Below are positions 1 to 5,279 of a stretch of 10,799 nt of DNA, piece after piece. Source of the stretch: Crocinitomicaceae bacterium (GTDB lineage: Bacteria > Bacteroidota > Bacteroidia > Flavobacteriales_G > Salibacteraceae); NCBI GenBank assembly GCA_018623405.1, contig JAAZVO010000076.1:1-10799 (forward strand). Direction: 5' to 3'. The position numbers were made by a program, and so were the translations under genes. Below the pieces are notes generated by a model, which saw nothing but the letters and a program-made list of their open reading frames with translations, did not search any database and was not told the DNA's origin. The first letter of the stretch is position 1, and every line of letters begins with the position of its first letter.

Positions 1-36
1 ATTAGATTGACTTTGCAGAATGTAAACCTGTTTCAT
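1..36 (-). CDS. GIY-YIG nuclease, third array copy (5' end only)
   Basis: The first 12 codons of a third GIY-YIG gene start at an ATG at 34-36 and run off the left edge. The 36 bases are identical to the start of the copy at 126-362, including the first signature motif (VYIL). The surrounding terminator and tRNA fragment are also the same, so this is the next unit of the array rather than a chance match. Whether the remainder of the gene is intact is unknown. Confidence 0.7.
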   Translation of the reverse strand, partial: MKQVYILQSQSN

Positions 37-41
37 AACAC

Positions 42-70
42 AAAAAAAAGCCATCCTGATAGAATGGCTT
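42..70 (-). terminator. Rho-independent terminator, array copy A
   Basis: On the minus strand a stem of up to 9 bp (AAGCCATTC with GGATGGCTT, including one T-G pair) closes a 5-nt loop and is followed by an uninterrupted T-tract. It lies just after the tRNA fragment at 76-118. The T-tract ends 5 nt before the start codon of the next nuclease gene. It is identical to the copy at 368-396. Confidence 0.85.
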
Positions 71-75
71 AAATG

Positions 76-118
76 TCGGGGTGACTGGATTCGAACCACC
101 ACGCCATGCGTGGCCCCC
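76..118 (-). pseudogene. Truncated tRNA-Pro 3' half with extra hairpin, copy A
   Basis: The minus strand matches the last 23 nt of the intact tRNA-Pro exactly: the 3' part of the T-arm, the 3' acceptor strand and discriminator A. The normal 5' acceptor strand, D-arm and anticodon arm are absent. In their place is a perfect 6-bp hairpin (CCACGC / GCGTGG, 3-nt loop ATG), preceded by a GGGGG run. That run could pair with the CCCC of the acceptor strand, giving a compact three-stem fold. It is a tRNA remnant, not a functional tRNA. The stop codon of the nuclease gene at 126-362 lies 7 nt upstream of it. Confidence 0.8.
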
Positions 119-125
119 ATTCGAA

Positions 126-362
126 TTATTCTAGGTCATTAAGAAACCTGGCTGCGCCACGCTTTTTTATCTTTTTCTCAAGCCTGAGGGCTTCAGATTG
201 TTCAATAAAATTAGATGTCCAAATGATTATCCAAGGCCCTTTATTCTTGGTTGACTTATTCATGCCATTGTTGTGGTAAATAAGCCTCAAATCAGGGTTA
301 TGAGAAACACCCGTGTAATATCTTTTATTAGATTGACTTTGCAGAATGTAAACCTGTTTCAT
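126..362 (-). CDS. Small GIY-YIG nuclease domain protein (array copy B)
   Basis: A 78-aa single-domain GIY-YIG protein of the short UPF0213/YhbQ-like type. These are predicted metal-dependent DNA endonucleases; the natural substrate of this subfamily is not established. Signature residues are all present: Y5 (VYIL), Y16 (YYTG), R26, H30, and metal-ligand E62 in the EKKIKK segment. I start it at ATG 360-362, which aligns with the neighbouring copies. A longer open frame to 428 merely translates the tRNA fragment and terminator and gives a spurious N-terminus (VRIQSP). It shares 65 of 78 residues with the copy at 452-688. The T-tract of a terminator ends 5 nt before the start codon, so expression probably needs read-through or its own unseen promoter. 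The gene ends in RGAARFLND, the codons of which resemble a tRNA D-arm. Confidence 0.88.
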   Translation of the reverse strand: MKQVYILQSQSNKRYYTGVSHNPDLRLIYHNNGMNKSTKNKGPWIIIWTSNFIEQSEALRLEKKIKKRGAARFLNDLE

Positions 363-367
363 AACAC

Positions 368-396
368 AAAAAAAAGCCATCCTGATAGAATGGCTT
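368..396 (-). terminator. Rho-independent terminator, array copy B
   Basis: The same 9-bp stem (5-nt loop) and T-tract as at 42-70. It lies between the tRNA fragment at 402-444 and the start codon at 362, leaving only 5 nt between T-tract and ATG. Confidence 0.85.
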
Positions 397-401
397 AAAT
401 G

Positions 402-444
402 TCGGGGTGACTGGATTCGAACCACCACGCCTTGCGTGGCCCCC
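402..444 (-). pseudogene. Truncated tRNA-Pro 3' half with extra hairpin, copy B
   Basis: It carries the same 23-nt tRNA-Pro 3' end as the intact gene. The 6-bp CCACGC / GCGTGG hairpin differs from copy A only in the loop (AAG instead of ATG). Upstream of the GGGGG run, this copy still reads CACGACTGGGGG, close to the CACGTCTGGGGG anticodon stem-loop of the intact tRNA. Similarity therefore extends further into the tRNA than in copy A. The stop codon of the nuclease gene at 452-688 abuts this anticodon-like segment. The remnant cannot form a cloverleaf. Confidence 0.8.
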
Positions 445-451
445 AGTCGTG

Positions 452-688
452 TTATTCAATGTCATTTAGAAACCTAGCCGCGCCACGTTTTTTTATCTTT
501 CTTTCAAGCATCAAGGCGTCAGACACTTCCATTAAATTGGAAGTCCAAATGATAACCCAAGGGCCTTTATTTCTAGTTGATTTGTTAAGCCCTTTGTTAT
601 GGTATTCAAGCCTCAAATCAGGGTTATGAGAAACACCCGTGTAATATCTTTTATTAGATTGACTCTGAAGAATGTAAACCTTTTTCAA
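452..688 (-). CDS. Small GIY-YIG nuclease domain protein (array copy C, tRNA-proximal)
   Basis: A 78-aa single-domain GIY-YIG nuclease, the copy nearest to the intact tRNA-Pro. Key residues Y5, Y16, R26, H30 and E62 are intact, so the fold is predicted to be catalytically competent. The start aligned with the other copies is TTG (686-688) rather than ATG. No in-frame ATG is available upstream, because a C-to-T difference in the terminator loop creates a TAG there. The 13 substitutions relative to copy B are mostly conservative and neither copy has a frameshift, which suggests some selection on the protein. Role unproven: a homing-type nuclease acting at tRNA genes is possible, and a host DNA-repair or RNA-related role cannot be excluded. 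Confidence 0.87.
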   Translation of the reverse strand: MKKVYILQSQSNKRYYTGVSHNPDLRLEYHNKGLNKSTRNKGPWVIIWTSNLMEVSDALMLERKIKKRGAARFLNDIE

Positions 689-693
689 ATCAC

Positions 694-721
694 AAAAAAA
701 GCCATCCTAATAGAATGGCTT
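694..721 (-). terminator. Rho-independent terminator of tRNA-Pro
   Basis: On the minus strand, a few nucleotides after the mature tRNA 3' end, AAGCCATTC pairs with GGATGGCTT around a 5-nt loop, followed by seven T. It is the natural terminator of the tRNA-Pro transcript. The two downstream array copies differ in a single loop base (C for T) and in T-tract length. Confidence 0.9.
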
Positions 722-726
722 AAATG

Positions 727-801
727 TCGGGGTGACTGGATTCGAACCAGCGACCACACGCCCCCCAGACGTGTACTCTAACCGGGCTGAGCTACACCCC
801 G
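727..801 (-). tRNA. tRNA-Pro (anticodon GGG)
   Basis: A complete 75-nt cloverleaf. The 7-bp acceptor stem is CGGGGTG / CACCCCG. The D-arm GCTC / GAGT has loop AGCCCGGTTA. The anticodon stem CACGT / GCGTG has loop CTGGGGG (anticodon GGG at 764-766). The variable loop has 5 nt, and the T-arm is GCTGG / CCAGT with loop TTCGAAT. First base C, base-72 G and discriminator A match bacterial proline tRNAs. CCA is not encoded (the 3' end is followed by CAT), so it must be added by nucleotidyltransferase. It is the only intact tRNA in the window and heads the tandem array of truncated copies. Confidence 0.97.
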
Positions 802-815
802 AAAATTAAAGGGTG

Positions 816-823
816 CAAAAGTA
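816..823 (-). promoter_or_regulatory. Promoter -7 element of tRNA-Pro
   Basis: TACTTTTG on the minus strand is an exact match to the Bacteroidota sigma-A -7 consensus TAnnTTTG. It is followed by CACCC and lies 14 nt upstream of the tRNA 5' end, implying a short leader. No TTG -33 element is visible 17-23 bp upstream, where the sequence is AT-rich. Confidence 0.7.
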
Positions 824-830
824 ATTGATT

Positions 831-2018
831 TTAATCTTTAATTAGCTTTTCTATTTGAATATCTCCATTGAGTTTTTCTACCTGAAAAAGGTAAATTCCT
901 TTTGATAAATCAGAAAAATTTAGGTTTTGCGTTGGGTTTTGAACTCTTAATACTTCTTTACCCAAAATATCTAAAACTTTAATGGTATTTACCTCTTTAA
1001 AATTTCTAATAATAAGCTCATTACTAAAGGGGTTTGGTAAAAACTCCACAGTTCTATATGATAGCTCATTCACATTAGCCGGAATACCTAATTCATAAAC
1101 CCAAAGATCGTTGTAAAGTGCACCCGTTTGGCGGTTTTGCCCTCCTGTGAAGTACACCTTATGGTCAATTACAAAAGAGCCTGGAGCCCATCTGCTAATT
1201 CCCGGATGTGGGTCTAGTTCTGTCCAAGTATCAGTGTCGTCATCATATCTCCAAAATTCACCGGTAGGCATGTAGCTATGGTCGTCTCCATCGCCACTTA
1301 ACACATAGCCATAATGGCCGTGATGAAATTGTGTTCCTGCAACCCTTGCTTCACCCGGAAAATCTGCCATTTGTGTCCAAGCTTCGTTTACAGGGTCATA
1401 CCTGTACCAATCATCAAAAATGGTGTTTCCTGCATGACCTAATCCAGAATATACATAATCTCCTGTAGTAAATTGGAAAGGGTGATGTCTTCCTAGCGCA
1501 GGTAAAGAAGCTTGTTGTTTCCAACTATCACTTGCAATGTCGTACTCCCACCAATCTCTTAAATTACCTGAAGGACCATCTCCTAAGCCTACAAAAATTT
1601 TGTCATTCTTAATTACCATGGCAGGGTGTCTTCTGCCTTCACAAGGGCAATCTGCGAGCCTAGTCCAATCATCCGTAGATGGGTCAAAAACCCAAAGGTC
1701 ATTTAAGTACTGGGTGGCAGATAGACCAAACCCGACATATCCTTTGCCTTGATAAGTATGACCTATTGCAAAACTTCTTGCGGCACCAGGAAAACTAGTT
1801 TTTTGTGTCCAACTATCACTTGCAGCATCATATTCGTAAAAGTCTTTAGTTACATTACTGGAAGATGTGGTTCCTGTAAGGTAATATCCCTTATTATCAA
1901 TACCAAACATAACAGGATGATTTCTTCCAGGTGCGGGAATGTCATTCTTTTGAACCCAATTTTGGGCACTTAATAAAAGGGTTCCTAAGCTAAAAATAGC
2001 GGTAAAAAGATTCTTCAT
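831..2018 (-). CDS. Exported kelch-repeat beta-propeller protein with T9SS type A sorting domain
   Basis: A 395-aa secreted protein of unknown ligand. Residues 1-18 are a signal peptide, with likely cleavage before Gln19 as is common in Bacteroidota exports. Residues 20-311 contain kelch-type repeats, each with a Tyr-Asp turn, a spaced Trp and a P-x-x-x-R ending (Trp at 70, 118, 166, 214 and 265). The N-terminal NWVQKND strand and the last LWVYELG strand could close a sixth blade. Residues ~320-395 form a T9SS type A C-terminal domain (FLPNPFSNEL start; GIYLFQVE core; basic end). The protein is thus predicted to be secreted or anchored at the cell surface through type IX secretion. The gene follows feoB by 45 nt on the same strand but has no evident functional link to it. 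The propeller could mediate binding or act as an adhesin; no catalytic site is recognised. Confidence 0.9.
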   Translation of the reverse strand: MKNLFTAIFSLGTLLLSAQNWVQKNDIPAPGRNHPVMFGIDNKGYYLTGTTSSSNVTKDFYEYDAASDSWTQKTSFPGAARSFAIGHTYQGKGYVGFGLSATQYLNDLWVFDPSTDDWTRLADCPCEGRRHPAMVIKNDKIFVGLGDGPSGNLRDWWEYDIASDSWKQQASLPALGRHHPFQFTTGDYVYSGLGHAGNTIFDDWYRYDPVNEAWTQMADFPGEARVAGTQFHHGHYGYVLSGDGDDHSYMPTGEFWRYDDDTDTWTELDPHPGISRWAPGSFVIDHKVYFTGGQNRQTGALYNDLWVYELGIPANVNELSYRTVEFLPNPFSNELIIRNFKEVNTIKVLDILGKEVLRVQNPTQNLNFSDLSKGIYLFQVEKLNGDIQIEKLIKD

Positions 2019-2038
2019 AATTATATGTTGTTGTGGGT

Positions 2039-2052
2039 TTTAGATATCTAAA
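2039..2052. promoter_or_regulatory. 14-bp perfect palindrome between feoB and the kelch gene
   Basis: TTTAGATATCTAAA is self-complementary and takes up about a third of the 45-bp gap. On the minus strand it is followed by ACCC rather than a T-tract and has no GC-rich stem, so it is not a normal terminator. It might be a repressor operator for the kelch gene or a chance AT-rich palindrome. Confidence 0.3.
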
Positions 2053-2063
2053 CTACAAAAAAG

Positions 2064-4184
2064 TTAGCTAAATGTTTTAAAACCTATGTATGCCATTACA
2101 TAAGCTAGTAGTGTCATTGCAATAAATTGTATGATTGGCCACTTCCAGCTGCGGGTTTCTTTTTTTACTATTGCTAAGGTACTCATACATTGCATGGCGA
2201 AAGCATAAAACAGAAGCAGTGAAATACAAGTGGCAAGCGAGAATCTTTTTTCACCTGTTGCCTGCACAATGTCATTAGCCATTTTCTCTTTTATTGTAGA
2301 TTCTGTTTCATCCCCATCTAAACTATAAATAGTGGCCATTGTGCCTACAAATACTTCCCTTGCCGCAAAAGAGGTAAGCAGCGAAATGCCTATTTTCCAA
2401 TCATATCCAAGTGGTTTTATGGCAGGTTCAATAAACTTTCCAATATTGCCAATGAATGAGTTTTCTAATTTAAACGATGCAACTTGTTGCTCAAAGGCCT
2501 TTTGGTTGGTAGAGTCAACCCCTTTTTCTTTTACTAAATAGGCCTCTGCATTGTAAAATTTATCTGATGGACCAAAGGATGATAGTAACCAGAGTATAAT
2601 AGAAATAGATAAGATGATTTTACCTGCGCCAAAAACAAATGATTTCGTTTTTTGAAGCATAGTTAAACCAACATTGCTCCACCTTGGCATTTTATAATCA
2701 GGAAGTTCCATAATAAGGAAAGAATCATCTGCCTTACCTAATGTTTTTTTAAGTACCCAGCCCGATATTAACGCTGTAACTGCAGCCAAGAAGTATAGCC
2801 CTAAAAGCAAAATTCCATGGGTGTTAAATATGCCAAAAATTGTTGCCGATGCTGGAACAATTAATGCTATTAAAATGGTGTAAACGGGTAACCTTGCAGA
2901 GCAAGTCATAAACGGAACCACAAGCATTGTGGCAAGCCTTTCTTTCACATTTTCTATTGATCGAGTTGCCATTACGGCAGGTATTGCACAGGCATAACCG
3001 GAAATTAAAGGAACAACGCTTTTACCGTTTAAACCAAAGGGCCTCAATAATTTATCCATTAAATAAACTACCCTAGCCATGTAACCCGACTCCTCGAAAA
3101 CTGCAATAAAAAAGAACAATAGCGCAATTTGAGGAATAAAAATCAAGATGCCGGAGATGCCTGGTAAAACGCCTTGAGTAATTAAATCGAAAAAGAAATT
3201 TGAAGGCAAGTTGTTGGCTAGCCAATTATTCAGATTACTTAAACCTTCGTCTATAATATCCATGGGGAAAGATGCCCAAGTAAAAATGCTCTGGAACATC
3301 AAAAAAAGTAACAATAACAAGCTTGCAAAGCCCCAATATTTGTGTAGCAAAATATGGTCTAGTTTTTCGCTCCTTTGGGTTGATCTTAGTTTTTGTGTAT
3401 CTACGATACACGTATCTACTACTTTATCTATTTTTTGGTAGCGGTTTACAATCTCTTGTGAGATTGTTCTTGATATATTGATGTTAAACTTTCTACTTAA
3501 GTTTTCTGCCTTTTGTTTAGGGCTCTCAGCAAGTTTTCTTCTAAGGTGAGGTTGGGCTATCCAATGCCAAGCTAAATAAGGGTTTTCCAAACCAAGCACC
3601 TCTTTTAATTCTTTCTCCCACACCGAGTTGTAATTAAAAGGTAATTTAACCTTGTTAGACCTTGTAGGTTGGGCAGTAAATTCTTGTAGCTCTTTCTTTA
3701 TTGCGGAAACTCCAACTCCTTTGCGGGCGTTGGTTGCCAAAGCTTTTACCTCAAGCTGAACTTCTAGGCTTTTTAAATCTAATGTGATATCGCTTTTTTC
3801 AAGTTCATCTATCATGTTAACTACCAATAAAACATGCAGTCCGAGGTCTTTAATCTGTTCAAATACCAATAGGTTTCTACGTAGGTTAGAGGCATCTGCA
3901 ATAACTAAAATAATGTCGGGGTAATGCTCATTTAATGGATTGGAAAATACATCCATTACCAACTCTTCGTCCTTTGATCTTGGATATAAGCTATAAGTTC
4001 CCGGAAGGTCAAGTACTTCTACTTTTCTTCCGTTTGGTAAATCAAAAAAACCTAGTTTTTTGTCTACAGTAATTCCCGGATAATTGCCTACTTTTTGCTT
4101 TAACCCGGTAAGTTGATTAAACAGGGTAGATTTCCCTGTGTTAGGGTTGCCAACCAACGCTATTTTTAATGGCGTATTATCCAT
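2064..4184 (-). CDS. feoB: Ferrous iron transport protein B (GTPase-gated Fe(II) permease)
   Basis: A 706-aa inner-membrane Fe(II) importer. The N-terminal G domain shows G1 GNPNTGKS (12-19), the switch/G2 PGITV (36-40), G3 DLPG (59-62), G4 NMID (123-126) and a G5-like TNARKG (151-156). A cytosolic helical segment (~170-280) leads into the membrane part. There the two gate regions carry the conserved GYACAIPAVMATR (396-408) and PFMTCSARLPVY (424-435) segments, each with a Cys. The C-terminus (AMQCMSTLAIVKKETRSWKW region) is the usual FeoB end. Length is slightly shorter than E. coli FeoB (773 aa) but complete. ATG at 4182-4184 overlaps the end of feoA by 8 nt, indicating translational coupling. 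No Fur box could be identified with confidence. Confidence 0.97.
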   Translation of the reverse strand: MDNTPLKIALVGNPNTGKSTLFNQLTGLKQKVGNYPGITVDKKLGFFDLPNGRKVEVLDLPGTYSLYPRSKDEELVMDVFSNPLNEHYPDIILVIADASNLRRNLLVFEQIKDLGLHVLLVVNMIDELEKSDITLDLKSLEVQLEVKALATNARKGVGVSAIKKELQEFTAQPTRSNKVKLPFNYNSVWEKELKEVLGLENPYLAWHWIAQPHLRRKLAESPKQKAENLSRKFNINISRTISQEIVNRYQKIDKVVDTCIVDTQKLRSTQRSEKLDHILLHKYWGFASLLLLLFLMFQSIFTWASFPMDIIDEGLSNLNNWLANNLPSNFFFDLITQGVLPGISGILIFIPQIALLFFFIAVFEESGYMARVVYLMDKLLRPFGLNGKSVVPLISGYACAIPAVMATRSIENVKERLATMLVVPFMTCSARLPVYTILIALIVPASATIFGIFNTHGILLLGLYFLAAVTALISGWVLKKTLGKADDSFLIMELPDYKMPRWSNVGLTMLQKTKSFVFGAGKIILSISIILWLLSSFGPSDKFYNAEAYLVKEKGVDSTNQKAFEQQVASFKLENSFIGNIGKFIEPAIKPLGYDWKIGISLLTSFAAREVFVGTMATIYSLDGDETESTIKEKMANDIVQATGEKRFSLATCISLLLFYAFAMQCMSTLAIVKKETRSWKWPIIQFIAMTLLAYVMAYIGFKTFS

Positions 4185-4404
4185 TAATTGCTGCGATTTT
4201 TATGAGTTGTGCCTCTTTTTTTCTAATCATTAATTTGTAACCTGAAAGCTCTACCAATAAAGGGTCGCCTAAGGGAGCTTTACCTGCGAGTTTTACCAAT
4301 TTTCCTTTTCTAAAACCCATCTCAAGCAATTTGGTTTTTAGGGGATGGTCTTCAATTTCCAATACAGCCATTTCTTGGTTGATATGTAGGTCGCACAGGT
4401 TCAT
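4177..4404 (-). CDS. feoA: Ferrous iron transport protein A
   Basis: A 75-aa cytosolic SH3-fold protein required for FeoB-mediated Fe(II) uptake. The family pattern is clear: L-x-EMGFRKG (27-34), GDPLLVELSGYKLMIRKKEA (46-65) and a short C-terminal strand. Length is typical. Its ATG (4402-4404) shares one A with the stop codon of the upstream membrane-protein gene (TAATG). Its own stop lies inside the start of feoB (ATGGATAA). This tight packing places all three genes in one transcript. Confidence 0.96.
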   Translation of the reverse strand: MNLCDLHINQEMAVLEIEDHPLKTKLLEMGFRKGKLVKLAGKAPLGDPLLVELSGYKLMIRKKEAQLIKIAAING

Positions 4405-4997
4405 TATTCGAAGATGAAATTAAAGACGCCTACTAAAATGAATATCAATGAAATGATGTAACGCTCATTTTGAAGCAGGAAATTGTGCTCGAAGCGCTCC
4501 ATTGTTTTTAAACCGAAATAAGCCATTAAAAGCACTCCAAATAGGCTAAAAAAGGTATAAATTACTCCAATAATCAAAAAGGCATATAAACCATAAGCAG
4601 AGGCATTGAAAAAAAATGGGAAAATCTCAATACAAGGTGACAGCAGCATGAGCAATGAGAGGTAGGCAATTGTGTATTTTTTTGAGCCATGCTTATCAAA
4701 CCCGCCAAGCCATTTTGAGCTTACGAAATAAAACACCCCGAATACTATAAAACCCCATGAGGTTATTAATTCAAAAAAGTGTTCGTCTTCCAAAAGGTTT
4801 CTTCCTACCCAATAAATTACAACCCCGAATAGGAGGGTAGAGAAAATATGAATAAGTGCTAGGTAAGTGGTAATTTTTAGCGATTTGGCATTAGACCAAT
4901 TGTTGGTTTTTCCAATGGCAATAGATGGCATCCAATGGTTAGGAAACAATCCATGTAAAATGCTAATTAAAATACTCCAACCCGCTAGCTGTAACAT
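4404..4997 (-). CDS. Polytopic membrane protein, NicO/LysE-fold-like, in the feo operon
   Basis: A hydrophobic protein of 197 aa (209 aa from a TTG at 5031-5033) with about six predicted membrane helices. A HG-x-x-PNHW-x-P motif lies in the first helix. A second conserved-looking H (ALIHIFSTLLFG) lies in the next helix. SPC-x-E-x-x-PFF follows in a later helix. This helix/His/Pro-Cys arrangement resembles membrane proteins related to nickel/cobalt NicO and LysE-type transporters. It is coupled to feoA by a 1-nt overlap, so a role in metal handling alongside FeoAB is likely. Substrate and direction are unknown. I prefer ATG 4995-4997 because it begins directly before the first helix and because a -7 promoter-like TACCTTCG lies between TTG and ATG. 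Family naming is from recollection of motifs, not a search. Confidence 0.75.
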   Translation of the reverse strand: MLQLAGWSILISILHGLFPNHWMPSIAIGKTNNWSNAKSLKITTYLALIHIFSTLLFGVVIYWVGRNLLEDEHFFELITSWGFIVFGVFYFVSSKWLGGFDKHGSKKYTIAYLSLLMLLSPCIEIFPFFFNASAYGLYAFLIIGVIYTFFSLFGVLLMAYFGLKTMERFEHNFLLQNERYIISLIFILVGVFNFIFE

Positions 4998-5014
4998 TAA
5001 TTTATAAAGGGGCG

Positions 5015-5022
5015 CGAAGGTA
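5015..5022 (-). promoter_or_regulatory. Possible -7 element for the feo operon
   Basis: TACCTTCG followed by CGCCCC on the minus strand differs by one base from TAnnTTTG. It lies 18 nt upstream of ATG 4997. It would start a transcript carrying the NicO-like gene, feoA and feoB, and would make the TTG start at 5033 untranslatable from that transcript. No TTG -33 element is seen at the right distance. Confidence 0.4.
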
Positions 5023-5039
5023 GCAAAAACCAAGGAGCA

Positions 5040-5267
5040 TTAGCTCTTTTCTTTTAGGTTTTGCGAAGACATTTCGTCGTCATCTTCCTCTTGTAAAACA
5101 ATACCCGGAGGCAACTCAAACTCAGGTCCACCATAATTCTTAAGGGTTTTGTTTTTTGAGGTTCTTTTTATTTTTCGCTTTGGGTTTGTTGAAACTAACT
5201 TGTTAATGAGATAAACCAATATACCTCCTAAAGTGCACCACAAAAGCAAGTAGTATAAGAAATCCAT
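5040..5267 (-). CDS. Small single-pass membrane protein of unknown function
   Basis: A 75-aa protein with one N-terminal transmembrane helix (residues ~3-24, containing a Cys at 11). A strongly basic stretch follows (PKRKIKRTSKNK, ~29-40), then a proline-containing, acidic tail (EEDDDE). By the positive-inside rule the tail should face the cytoplasm. I do not recognise the family. It is not FeoC (no winged helix) and it lacks the Cys-rich tail of FeoB-associated small membrane proteins. It sits 12 nt after the protease gene and just before the NicO-like gene, so it could belong to either transcript. ATG at 5265-5267 is the first in frame. Confidence 0.65.
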   Translation of the reverse strand: MDFLYYLLLWCTLGGILVYLINKLVSTNPKRKIKRTSKNKTLKNYGGPEFELPPGIVLQEEDDDEMSSQNLKEKS

Positions 5268-5279
5268 TTCGGTATAAAA

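Larger units (their letters stand above)
1..726 (-). repeat. Tandem array of ~326-bp units: tRNA-Pro 3' fragment / GIY-YIG gene / terminator
   Basis: The same block recurs with a period of 326 bp (landmark base 77 to 403) and then 325 bp (403 to 728). Reading along the minus strand, a unit consists of a terminator hairpin, a GIY-YIG gene and a truncated tRNA-Pro 3' half. The first unit sits directly behind the intact tRNA-Pro. Bases 1-105 are identical to 327-431. The rest of the unit is roughly 85% alike. A 57-bp block inside the ORFs (about 284-340 and 610-666) is identical at synonymous sites too. The array continues beyond the left edge, since bases 1-36 are the start of a third nuclease gene. 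No integrase or transposase is visible. The pattern fits repeated duplication, or self-driven insertion, behind a tRNA; which of these cannot be decided from the sequence. Confidence 0.93.

Noticed and set aside
76..118. Remnants at 76-118 and 402-444 as functional tRNAs
   Set aside because: They lack a 7-bp acceptor stem, D-arm and usable anticodon arm; only the T-loop and 3' acceptor strand remain.
363..428. N-terminal extension of the copy B nuclease through the terminator and tRNA fragment (VRIQSP...)
   Set aside because: These codons are just the tRNA T-arm and terminator read in frame. The extension is blocked by a stop in copy C, and the family begins at the VYIL segment.
1..726. Repeats as a CRISPR array or IS element
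   Set aside because: The period is ~326 bp with coding content, not short repeats with spacers. There are no transposase gene and no terminal inverted repeats.
2039..2066. Terminator after feoB
   Set aside because: A T-run follows the stop codon, but there is no GC-rich stem before it. The nearby palindrome is AT-rich and is not followed by T residues on the minus strand.
4998..5033. TTG (5033) as the start of the NicO-like protein
   Set aside because: It adds 12 residues that precede the first helix and overlies a -7-like element. ATG 4997 fits better, although TTG cannot be excluded.
5040..5267. The 75-aa protein as FeoC
   Set aside because: FeoC is a soluble winged-helix protein. This one has a transmembrane helix and no such fold or Cys cluster.
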